Assembly (NCBI RefSeq): GCF_029023725.1
Contig: NZ_CP119075.1
Span: 5,141,501 to 5,205,500, forward strand
DNA: 64,000 nucleotides
Direction of reading: 5' to 3'
Origin: Synoicihabitans lomoniglobus
GTDB taxonomy: Bacteria; Verrucomicrobiota; Verrucomicrobiia; Opitutales; Opitutaceae
The position numbers and the translations under genes are program-made. A model generated the notes under the pieces. The model searched no databases. It saw only the letters and a program-made list of their open reading frames with translations, and had not been told where the DNA came from. Each line of letters opens with the position of its first letter. The first letter of the stretch is position 1. Below, piece by piece: positions 1-7,381 of the stretch.

Positions 1-1164
1 ATGGACAGTGATGAGATGGACGATCGGGCGGCCGACTACATTGCCCAGCATTCGTTGTTGGAGTTCTTTCGAGACGTATTGGCTCCGGCACTACTATTGG
101 CGGAGGAAGATCGGCATCGCGGTGCCTTGGCCGAGGTGCGGCAACGGTTTATTCTGCGGTCCGTGCGGGAACTGATTGCGGATCTTGAGCACCGGCGGAT
201 CGGGAATGGAGACGCTGCGGCCGATAGCGTGAAGTGGCCGGTATCGGCCCGGATTCTGATTGTTCCGGCGGGGGACGATGCGGATGAATTGGTGGCGTTG
301 ATGTTTGCGGTGTTGCTGCGCCATCGGGGCTTTGAGGCTGAAGTGACCGCGGTTTCACACTCGCGGGATGAGCTGAGCCGTCAGTTGGAGGAATTTCGAC
401 CTGAGCTGGTGTTGGTTTCCGCATTGCCTCCTCATGCCGCGAGTCAGGCGGCGCGCACCTGTCGGTTTCTCGCTTCGTTGTTGGATTCGACGCCGATTGT
501 GGCGGGGGTGTGGCTCAAGTCGGCGGCGCACGAACTTTTGCGGGAACGCATGGAAGGACACGAATTGGCGGCGATCGTCTCCCGGCTGGATGAGGCCCTC
601 GAAGAAATACGGCGACAGGTGGAGCGGCAGCGCACGGCCTCGCCGTTCACCGCTCCGGCCCATGAACGCAGTAGTGATGTCGCGCCACTTTCCCTTTTGG
701 AAATCGAGCCTGCGGCTTGGGTCGACGTTGTCACGCGCGACCTTGCCGGCGTGTTCGAGGTGCCACTTTCGCTCGTGGCGATCATCGACTTGAAAGCCAG
801 CTTTTGGCCGGAAGAGGTCACGGCTGACATCGCTAAGGTGCCGGAGGGAGACATTTACTCGCCGCTATCACCGCGTTTTCAGCTGGAGCCGGGGGAGGAT
901 CTCCTGGTGGTCGAAGATCTTGCGAGTAGCGCGGCGTTCAACACGCGAAACTTTACCAGCGAACGAGGTATTAAGTTTTACGTGGGCGTGGTGCTGCGCA
1001 CCTCGCGCGGTGAAAGTGTTGGCGCGATTTGCATCGTCGATACCAAGAAGCGTTCGATCACCGAAGTGGAACGTCTGACACTCGTCAGCCGCGCGCGCGA
1101 ACTAGCGGACGCGGCTGATCGACTCAAAGCACGTGATCATGTCACTGATCCCGAATCTTCATGA
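1..1164 (+). CDS. C-terminal part of an AI-2E/PerM-family permease with B12-binding-like and GAF domains (5' end outside window)
   Basis: 387 codons are visible. The ATG at base 1 is probably an internal methionine and the gene probably begins upstream. Residues ~8-66 (SLLEFFRDVLAPALLLAEED, then RHRG) resemble the cytoplasmic extension that follows the membrane part of many long AI-2E-family transporters. Residues ~81-200 look like a Rossmann-type B12-binding-like fold (start ARILIVPAGDDADELVALMF, later ELVLVSALPP) but lack the DxHxxG cobalamin motif. Residues ~230-375 look like a GAF domain (VVLRTSRGESVGAICIVDTK). The transporter link rests on remembered family similarity; the domain folds are inferred. 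No transmembrane segment lies in the visible part, which fits a cytosolic tail. It could also be a stand-alone GAF sensor. Confidence 0.6.
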   Translation: MDSDEMDDRAADYIAQHSLLEFFRDVLAPALLLAEEDRHRGALAEVRQRFILRSVRELIADLEHRRIGNGDAAADSVKWPVSARILIVPAGDDADELVALMFAVLLRHRGFEAEVTAVSHSRDELSRQLEEFRPELVLVSALPPHAASQAARTCRFLASLLDSTPIVAGVWLKSAAHELLRERMEGHELAAIVSRLDEALEEIRRQVERQRTASPFTAPAHERSSDVAPLSLLEIEPAAWVDVVTRDLAGVFEVPLSLVAIIDLKASFWPEEVTADIAKVPEGDIYSPLSPRFQLEPGEDLLVVEDLASSAAFNTRNFTSERGIKFYVGVVLRTSRGESVGAICIVDTKKRSITEVERLTLVSRARELADAADRLKARDHVTDPESS

Positions 1165-1239
1165 TTCAGGCCGATTGGGGTGGCCGGTCGCCACCATCGT
1201 CGTTGGCGGTCTTACGGTGTGTCCCCGCAAGCTTCGCCA

Positions 1240-1395
1240 TTAGTTGCGAGGTGTCCGACCCTTGAAACGCTCGACGAGAAACAGGACGCCGGCGATCACG
1301 GCCAACAGACCGACGATCCAAGTCGGCAGACTGATTCCCACCAAAATATTGAGGCCGAAGACGAGAAGGAAAATTGCGAGGAAGAGATGTGCCAT
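1240..1395 (-). CDS. small membrane protein, 51 aa
   Basis: Reading the minus strand from an ATG at 1395 to a TAA at 1240 gives 51 residues, starting MAHLFLAIFLLVFGLNILVG and ending in a basic tail (ERFKGRTPRN). Two hydrophobic helices separated by a Pro-Thr-Trp turn are visible, with the positive charges at the C-terminus. I do not recognise a named family; proteins of this size and shape are common in bacteria and usually unassigned. No clear ribosome-binding site is seen, which is usual in this window. It lies between the convergent permease tail and the MscS gene, which is upstream of it on the same strand. The clean hydrophobic pattern favours a real gene over chance. Confidence 0.55.
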   Translation of the reverse strand: MAHLFLAIFLLVFGLNILVGISLPTWIVGLLAVIAGVLFLVERFKGRTPRN

Positions 1396-1526
1396 GAGGT
1401 TGGGGGGGGCGGAGGTTGAGTGATTCAGTGATGAGACGCAGTGCGTGTTAAAGGGACTGACCGATGGACGTTTGAACGGTTCCTGTGTCCCGTGGGATTT
1501 GACCGGGGAGGCGCCGAGGGGGGAAC

Positions 1527-2939
1527 TCAGCGCAGGAGGTCCTCGCCTTCCTCGGGAGTGGGCGCGGTGGCCGCTTGTTCCTGGACTTCCCGGGCTTCGC
1601 TGTGGAGGTGGCCTTCTGCATCCATCGAGACTGGTTCCTCGGCGTAGTTTTCCTGGTCGGGCGGGGGGGCAGGCGGTGCTGGATCAGGTGTTGGGATTGA
1701 TGGGGACACGGCGGATGTTGAGCCCGTCGGCGGGGGCGCCATGTTGATGGGGACGCCTTGGGGGAAGACCACCTCGCGGGCTTCGTCGGGCATCGAAATG
1801 TTCGCGTCGGTGAGCTTCCGTTTGGTGAGGCGTTGCAGGGACGACTTGAGCTTGGCCAGGCCGTAGCGGCTCGCGTCGAACCAGTAGTAAATGCGCAGGT
1901 TTACGGTGGATGCTCCGAGCACTTCCACGAGCACCATGGGTTCGGGATCGTTCAGCACGGCGGGGTGCTCGCTGAGCATCTGCGCGATCAGCTCCTGCGC
2001 TGCTGTGATGGAATCATCGTAACCGATGCCGACCACGAAATCCGATCGGCGGTTGGGGTTGGCCGTGTAGTTGATGATGGTGTTTTTGAAGATGGTGGCG
2101 TTGGGGATCTGCACGTGGTTGCCGTCCATCGTCATGAGCACGGTGCAGCGGGTGTTCATGCGTTGCACGATGCCGATTTGTCCGGTCACTTCGATGAGAT
2201 CGTTGGGGCGAAACGGGCGCCGCAAACTCAGCAAAATGCTCGCGAGGAGATTCTCCGCGATGTCGCGAAACGCGAAGCCGATCACGACGCCCATCAATCC
2301 GGTGCCGCCGAGCAACGTGAGTGCCAGGGAAGTGAGCCCGGCGACCTGCAACACGATGTAGAGTCCGATGAGAAATATTGGCAGTGCGACCAGTCGCGCA
2401 ACGATGGCGACCATGAGGGCCGAGCCATACCGACCTTCGAACGAGGTGCGGGCCAGGCGCGCCACCGCCTTGGTGCCCCACCAGGACAGGAACAGAATGA
2501 AGACGGAGAACACGATGAGCGGAAGGGATCGGATAATCTTGGCTCGCAACAGGCGGAGCTCCGCCAACGCCGGAGAAAAGTCCCACCACGCCCGTTCCAG
2601 GACGGTCATGCGGTTGACGACCGCCACCACATCCTCGGTGCGTTGCGCGAGCTGTTCGGCCCACGCCAAGTGTTCGGGGGAATCGGTGAGGCCGTCGAGA
2701 AAGACCACGCCGTCGCGCACGTCCACCGCGACAGATTCAAACCACGAGGTGGATTGGAGAATGGCGGTCAGCCGCCGGGCGATCTGCTCATCATCGGCCA
2801 CATCGCCGACCGCGATCCGCTCCGGCGAAACCGGGGTCGGTTCCAGCGGCGAAGTGGTGCGATCTTGCGCCAACGTGGAACCGGTGATGGCCACGAGGAA
2901 GATTACGCCCCGCAGGGGAGCACGCCAAAAATCTTTCAT
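1527..2939 (-). CDS. MscS-family mechanosensitive channel with N-terminal BON domain
   Basis: 470 aa. A signal peptide ends near residue 24 (GSTLAQ). Residues ~48-115 form a BON domain (DEQIARRLTAILQSTSWFES, then VVFLDGLTDSPEH), a module that binds membranes or other envelope proteins. Three transmembrane helices follow (~137-160, 175-195, 200-225). The pore helix and beta domain carry the MscS signature (GVVIGFAFRDIAENLLASIL, then PFRPNDLIEV). The C-terminal ~70 residues are Pro/Glu-rich and look disordered. Expected role: an inner-membrane channel that opens under hypo-osmotic tension. The BON domain would face the periplasm. The gene is divergent from the esterase at 3087. It differs from the much longer MscS homologue at 20494. 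Confidence 0.9.
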   Translation of the reverse strand: MKDFWRAPLRGVIFLVAITGSTLAQDRTTSPLEPTPVSPERIAVGDVADDEQIARRLTAILQSTSWFESVAVDVRDGVVFLDGLTDSPEHLAWAEQLAQRTEDVVAVVNRMTVLERAWWDFSPALAELRLLRAKIIRSLPLIVFSVFILFLSWWGTKAVARLARTSFEGRYGSALMVAIVARLVALPIFLIGLYIVLQVAGLTSLALTLLGGTGLMGVVIGFAFRDIAENLLASILLSLRRPFRPNDLIEVTGQIGIVQRMNTRCTVLMTMDGNHVQIPNATIFKNTIINYTANPNRRSDFVVGIGYDDSITAAQELIAQMLSEHPAVLNDPEPMVLVEVLGASTVNLRIYYWFDASRYGLAKLKSSLQRLTKRKLTDANISMPDEAREVVFPQGVPINMAPPPTGSTSAVSPSIPTPDPAPPAPPPDQENYAEEPVSMDAEGHLHSEAREVQEQAATAPTPEEGEDLLR

Positions 2940-3086
2940 GGGTAGGTGAGCATTGCAGGTTGCAGACCCGCGGGAATTGAATCGGTTCGAGCGGAAGCGG
3001 CCGCGGTCGTGACGCGGAAAATACCGCGGACCCCTGCGTCACGATTCGTGTTTCCGTGGCGACGGGAAAGCGTTGTAGTGGCGGCG

Positions 3087-5435
3087 ATGTTACGTCGATT
3101 GGTCACCCCCTGTCTTGCTCTCCTCCTTGTTTCGGTCGGGGCGTTGCGCGCTCAAACCATCTCGATCACGCCGGACGACGCGAGTGGCACTTATGAGCCG
3201 GGTGAGGTGATTCGTTGGGAGGTCACCGTCACCAACGCGGCCAGTCTTGCCCGTCCCACCTATACGATTAAAACCGGCGGGCTGGATACCGTGGCCTCCG
3301 GTGATCTTTCGCTGACCGACGGCCGCGCTACAATCGAGAGTTCTCTGGATACGCCGGGTTGGTTGCTGCTGGAGGTGACCGGCACGGGGTCGGGCAACGC
3401 GGCCGTCAATGCGTTTGGTGGCGCGGTGGTGGCGTTGGAAAACATCGTGCGCGCCGATGAGCGTCCGGCGGACTTCGATGCGTTTTGGGATGGCAAACTC
3501 GCCGAGCTGGCGACGGTGCCCATCAATGCGGTCGAGACGCCCGGGACCTCGGATCGTGCCGGCGTGGATTACTCGACCGTCACTCTCGACGTCCTCGGCG
3601 ATGACCAGGTGCAGGGGCAACTGGCTCGACCGTCGACCGGCGATACGTTTCCGGCGTTGTTGATCGTGCAGTGGGCGGGCGTTTACAGCCTGCAAAAAAG
3701 TTGGGCCACGTCGCGCGCCGCGCAGGGTTGGTTGGTGCTCAACACGCAGGCGCACGATGTGACGCCGATTGAGTCGGATGCATTTTACCAGGCGCTCAAC
3801 GACGGTGAACTCAGCGGCTATTGGCGGATCGGCAACGAGGACCGTGAGACGAGCTATTTCCTGCGCATGTATCTGGCTTGTCATCGCGCGGCCGAATACC
3901 TCGCGAACCGACCCGATTGGGATGGGCGCACGCTTGTTGTCATGGGCGCGAGTCAGGGCGGACTGCAGGCCATCGTGACGGCGGGGTTGCATCCGCAGGT
4001 GACGGCGGCGTTGGGCGAAGTGCCGGCGGGTTCCGATCAGGCCGGGCTGGAGGCGGGACGGGTTCCGGGGTGGCCGCAGTGGGCCTGGCAGGCGTGGGAC
4101 CGGGACTTGGACAAAGTTATGGAGACGGCGCGTTATTTTGATGTGACCAATTTTGCGGCCCGCATCAAAGCGCCCGTGCTCATGGGCGCGGGGTTGCTCG
4201 ATGATGTCGTGCCGCCATCGAGCGTGTTCACGACGCACGAGCTGCTCACGGGGGCGAAGCAGCTCGTCGTGATGCCGTTGGCGGATCATCAGGATAATCA
4301 TGGCCCGTATTACGCCGTGCAGGAGCGTTGGCTCGATGATGCCAAAGCGGGTCGCGAACCGGTCATCACGGTGCAGCCTCAGCCCGTGACCGCCCGGACG
4401 GGTGAGTCGGTCTTTTTCTCCGTCGCGGCCGGTCAAGCCGAGGCGCTCGGTTATCAATGGTTCAAGGATGGCGAGGCGATTGGCGGAGCGACGGGGAGCG
4501 CGGTTTCCGTGGCGGGTGTTACCGCGGCGGATGCGGGCAGCTACGTCGTGCGAGTGACCAGCCCCGGGGGCGCGGTAACGAGCACGGCCGCCGCGCTGAC
4601 GCTGGCCCCTTCGGTCGAGGCGGGCGACGGACCTCATTTGGCCAACATTTCGACGCGTTGCTACGTGGGCACGGGCAGCGCGATCGGGGTGGCGGGATTT
4701 GTGTTGGAGCGCGAGACAACGGTGTTGATCCGCGGCATCGGACCCTCATTGACGGCGTTTCAAGTCGACGGCGCACTGCAGCGGCCGGTGTTGCGTTTGT
4801 TCGATGGAGATCGTGAGCAAATCGCCGAGAACCAAGGTTGGAAATCCGACCCGGCAGCCGAGGCCGAACTCGTGGCGGCGATGCAACGTCTGGGGGCTTT
4901 TGCGCCGTCTTCGGATGATGATTCCATCCTGCGCGTCACGTTGCCCGCTGGCCTTTATTCGGCGCAGGTCAGTGGTGCCGGGTCGACCACCGGCAATGCG
5001 TTGATCGAGGTGTATGCCGAGCCTGATGACGCCGGGGACGATTTTCTCAATCTGTCCTCGCGGTGTTATGTCGGCACCGGCGCGAGCGTGGCGGTGGCAG
5101 GACTCGTCCTGCGTGAAGAGAGCACCGTGGTCATCCGCGCCGCCGGACCCTCGTTGGGGGCGTTTGGGGTGGAGGGCACGCTGCGCAAACCGTTGCTCAC
5201 GCTCTACGATCGTGACGGCGTGGTCATCGCCCGGAATTTTGGTTGGGCGCACAATCCGATGGCTGCCAAAAATGCATTGGCGGAGCAAATGCACCGCATG
5301 GGAGCTTTCGCATTTTCGTCACCCGACGACTCGGCCCTCGTGATCACGTTGCCGGCCGGACCGTATACGGCGGAGATCGCGGGCGTAAACGCCACCGCGG
5401 GCAACGGCCTGGTGGAAATCTACCTCGTGCGTTGA
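3087..5435 (+). CDS. secreted acetyl-xylan-esterase-like hydrolase with Ig-like and two C-terminal surface modules
   Basis: 782 aa from the ATG at 3087, chosen because it opens a clean signal peptide (MLRRLVTPCLALLLVSVGAL) although the frame is open from 2946. Residues ~130-420 match the AXE1 family (acetyl xylan/cephalosporin C deacetylase): nucleophile Ser ~289 in GASQGG, Asp ~372 (LLDDVVPP), His ~401 (ADHQDNHG). An Ig-like domain follows (QPQPVTARTGESVFFSV to YQWFKDG to AGSYVVRV). Two ~130-residue repeats end the protein, each starting with a (I/S)S(T/S)RCYVGTG motif and ending in IEVY; the same module occurs in the protein encoded at 16522-18081. Likely role: extracellular deacetylation of polysaccharide, with C-terminal attachment or binding domains. 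The substrate is not readable from the sequence. Confidence 0.88.
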   Translation: MLRRLVTPCLALLLVSVGALRAQTISITPDDASGTYEPGEVIRWEVTVTNAASLARPTYTIKTGGLDTVASGDLSLTDGRATIESSLDTPGWLLLEVTGTGSGNAAVNAFGGAVVALENIVRADERPADFDAFWDGKLAELATVPINAVETPGTSDRAGVDYSTVTLDVLGDDQVQGQLARPSTGDTFPALLIVQWAGVYSLQKSWATSRAAQGWLVLNTQAHDVTPIESDAFYQALNDGELSGYWRIGNEDRETSYFLRMYLACHRAAEYLANRPDWDGRTLVVMGASQGGLQAIVTAGLHPQVTAALGEVPAGSDQAGLEAGRVPGWPQWAWQAWDRDLDKVMETARYFDVTNFAARIKAPVLMGAGLLDDVVPPSSVFTTHELLTGAKQLVVMPLADHQDNHGPYYAVQERWLDDAKAGREPVITVQPQPVTARTGESVFFSVAAGQAEALGYQWFKDGEAIGGATGSAVSVAGVTAADAGSYVVRVTSPGGAVTSTAAALTLAPSVEAGDGPHLANISTRCYVGTGSAIGVAGFVLERETTVLIRGIGPSLTAFQVDGALQRPVLRLFDGDREQIAENQGWKSDPAAEAELVAAMQRLGAFAPSSDDDSILRVTLPAGLYSAQVSGAGSTTGNALIEVYAEPDDAGDDFLNLSSRCYVGTGASVAVAGLVLREESTVVIRAAGPSLGAFGVEGTLRKPLLTLYDRDGVVIARNFGWAHNPMAAKNALAEQMHRMGAFAFSSPDDSALVITLPAGPYTAEIAGVNATAGNGLVEIYLVR

Positions 5436-5505
5436 GGGTGTGCAGCGGGGAGGCGCGGGATCACCGAGAAATGTTGCACGCGGGTGCTTGCCGTGGGCGG
5501 GCAGG

Positions 5506-5940
5506 ATGAGTCTGGTGGGAGACTTGAAGACCTCGGGATTGAAGTGGTGGGCAGGGACACGAGTCATCGTGGCGACGGTGGCGCTGGCAGTGGTGGCATA
5601 CCTCGCGCTGAGGGGATCGCCGCGGGTGAGTGACGTGGCTTGGATACCCGGGGAGTTGGGACATTGGGCCGATCGCCACGGCGCTTTGCGCAATCTCCCC
5701 GCTTTCGGATTGTTGGCGTTATTCGGCACGATGGCGTGGGGACTGCGCAAGGGGTGTGGTCTGGCAGCCGTCTTCGCGGTGGGTTTGGAGTTTGCACAGA
5801 AGTGGATGCCGCATCGTCGCTTCGATCCGGCGGATATCTATTGGTCCCTGTTGGGTGTCGCGATCGTGGCGGTGGGGGTGTCGGCGGTGCGAGGCGGCGC
5901 GCGTTGGGTGGCTCGTCGAAGGCTCGCGGCGCGCGAATAG
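5506..5940 (+). CDS. VanZ-like membrane protein
   Basis: 144 aa from the ATG at 5506 (MSLVGDLKTSGLKWWAG); the frame opens at 5440 but the extra residues are not protein-like. Four hydrophobic segments are visible (~17-35, ~60-78, ~80-98, ~107-125). The pattern RNLPAFGLLALFG...VGLEFAQKWMPHR then FDPADIYWSLLGV is typical of the VanZ-like family, whose conserved Asp-Asp/Ile motif precedes the last helix. Function of this family outside teicoplanin resistance is unknown. The gene follows the esterase by 70 bases on the same strand and may be cotranscribed. The residues after the last helix are Arg-rich. Confidence 0.7.
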   Translation: MSLVGDLKTSGLKWWAGTRVIVATVALAVVAYLALRGSPRVSDVAWIPGELGHWADRHGALRNLPAFGLLALFGTMAWGLRKGCGLAAVFAVGLEFAQKWMPHRRFDPADIYWSLLGVAIVAVGVSAVRGGARWVARRRLAARE

Positions 5941-5962
5941 CGACAGGCGCATCGCCGAAAAA

Positions 5963-5986
5963 ACCCACCTTGAAAACAAGGTGGGT
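5963..5986 (-). terminator. intrinsic terminator, minus strand
   Basis: A perfect 10-base stem (ACCCACCTTG / CAAGGTGGGT) with a TTTT loop, followed on the minus strand by six T residues. On the plus strand no T tract follows, so it ends a minus-strand transcript coming from above 5986. No intact gene there explains it; see the remnant at 5990-6239. Confidence 0.7.
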
Positions 5987-5989
5987 GAA

Positions 5990-6239
5990 TGAGGCCTGAT
6001 CGGATCAACAGAGCGAGTTTCACTTTGGTCGGTGGATAAGGAAGAGCCGTCGTCAGACCCGAACCAGTTTCGACGAAGCCGCCACCGGAATCGCGGCCCA
6101 GGTAGATGCCGAAGTCGTTGTTAAACTCTCCGTCCATTTCATTCCAGCGGTAGACCGCCAGGCCGCCCCATGACGTTTCGGAGGCGAGCGCGGTGTCGTT
6201 TTCACGGTGGCCTCGAGTTGCTCCCCGGAGGTATCGCAA
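5990..6239 (-). pseudogene. possible gene remnant or unrecognised short gene upstream of an orphan terminator
   Basis: The 408-base gap between the VanZ-like gene and the DUF5069 gene holds a minus-strand terminator (5963-5986) with no annotated gene in front of it. From an ATG at 6239 the minus strand reads MRYLRGATRGHRENDTALAS..., including a protein-like stretch (GGLAVYRWNEMDGEFNNDFG, then IYLGRDSGGGFVETGSG). That frame runs straight through the terminator hairpin, which a normal gene would not do, so either a frameshift near 6060 displaced the stop or the true product is short. I recognise no family. This could equally be a chance open frame beside a small RNA. Confidence 0.3.
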
Positions 6240-6287
6240 CGCGCCCCTGATTTTGTTCCGGTGGGGCGGATGGGACCGAGAAGGAAA

Positions 6288-6312
6288 AACCCGCCTGGGA
6301 CGGAGGCGGGTT
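6288..6312 (-). terminator. intrinsic terminator of the DUF5069 gene
   Basis: Nine-base stem (AACCCGCCT / AGGCGGGTT) around a 7-base loop, followed on the minus strand by TTTCC. It lies 36 bases beyond the stop codon of the gene that ends at 6349. Confidence 0.75.
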
Positions 6313-6348
6313 GTCGACTACATGGGAATGTAGCTGGGTTGGGTGCGA

Positions 6349-6789
6349 CTATTTGAGCTCGGCTTCGTGCAACTCCTGCCAGCTGTCGAGGTCGTTCAGG
6401 TGCACGGCGTCGAGGATGGTGCCGTCGTCGGGTAGGTTGTTGCTGGCGAGGATGCCTTGCCGGGTTTCGTCGTCGTGGTGGTAGCCGATGACCGACGCGT
6501 TGTGGGCGGCGATGGTGTCGGCATCGAGTTTCACGCCGGGTTGAGCTTTTACCCAGGCTTCAAACTGCGGGTAGGTGGGCTTGGCTTCTGCGATGTGGGC
6601 GAGCAGGGCGTCGCGAGACAGACCGAGCGCGTCGATCGTCATTTGGTCGTAGCCTTGTCCGGCACCGGGATAGCGAGCGTCGAGTTTGCCGTTGGCTTCG
6701 AGCGAGGCCTTGAGCCAAAGACGAGGAAGGTGAAGAACACCGAGGGGCCCGGCGGTGCCGGAGCTGATAAGAGGAATGAAGGTAGCCAT
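6349..6789 (-). CDS. DUF5069 family protein
   Basis: 146 aa. The sequence matches the DUF5069 pattern as I know it from Verrucomicrobiota and Planctomycetes: MATFIPLISSGTAGPLGVLH, LPRLWLKASLEANGKL, DARYPGAGQGYDQMTIDALGL, QFEAWVKAQPGVKLD and NDLDSWQELHEAEL. The protein is soluble and full length for the family, with no signal peptide. Function is not established. It is monocistronic: a terminator follows at 6288-6312 and the divergent membrane-protein gene starts at 6992. The ~200-base upstream region contains a short inverted repeat (GCACG-TTA-CGTGC at 6812-6824) that might be an operator. Confidence 0.85.
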   Translation of the reverse strand: MATFIPLISSGTAGPLGVLHLPRLWLKASLEANGKLDARYPGAGQGYDQMTIDALGLSRDALLAHIAEAKPTYPQFEAWVKAQPGVKLDADTIAAHNASVIGYHHDDETRQGILASNNLPDDGTILDAVHLNDLDSWQELHEAELK

Positions 6790-6991
6790 GGTTTTGAGGG
6801 AGGAGGGTTTTGCACGTTACGTGCGTGAATTCATCGAAGCACGATGCATCTTGATCGCAAACTGCTGAACATGCGAACCCCGCTGAACGTTGTGGCGGTG
6901 GCCTATCTTGGAACGGTCGAACGGGATTGAAACGATCTTGGCGCAAGCCTTACGTGGTGGTGAAACTCGCGTAACTTTTGTCCAATCCGCC

Positions 6992-7336
6992 ATGCCCCAC
7001 ACCGACTCAATTGAACAAGTGCGAACCGGCCAACGCCTGGTGCTTTTCGCCATTCTCGCAAATTTGCTGACGCTGCCATTGGCGCTGGTGCCGGAACTCG
7101 CGATGGCGCGGGCGGCGGTATTGTTGGTGGCCATGGTGGTGGGAGTCCTCGGTATCGTGCGCATGACGCGTGGACTGGGCTTTCCGCTGATGCTGGTCGT
7201 GCTGCTCGCGCTGCTGATGCTGGTGCCCCTGCTCAACCTGCTGCTGTTGGTTTTTGTGAACGCGCGGGCCACGACGTTTTTGCGCGCTCAAGGTTTCAAA
7301 GTCGGCCTGCTTGGCGCGAAGCCACCGCCCTCGTAG
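6992..7336 (+). CDS. small hydrophobic membrane protein, unknown
   Basis: 114 aa from the ATG at 6992 (MPHTDSIEQVRTGQRLVLFA). The frame is open further upstream, but the residues before this methionine are not protein-like. Three or four transmembrane segments fill residues ~14-92; the C-terminus is short and basic (TTFLRAQGFKVGLLGAKPPP). I do not recognise a family. It sits 45 bases before the TMTC-like gene on the same strand and may be cotranscribed with it. Confidence 0.65.
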   Translation: MPHTDSIEQVRTGQRLVLFAILANLLTLPLALVPELAMARAAVLLVAMVVGVLGIVRMTRGLGFPLMLVVLLALLMLVPLLNLLLLVFVNARATTFLRAQGFKVGLLGAKPPPS

Positions 7337-7381
7337 GGAGCGTTTTTTCTTCCTCGAATTGGAGCGTGAGGCGGCTTACGG

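Noticed and set aside
1180..1419. 79-codon plus-strand frame
   Set aside because: Highly polar shadow of the 51-residue membrane protein read on the minus strand at 1240-1395.
3090..4637. 515-codon minus-strand frame
   Set aside because: Antisense shadow of the acetyl-xylan-esterase-like gene; Arg/His-rich and without any recognisable fold.
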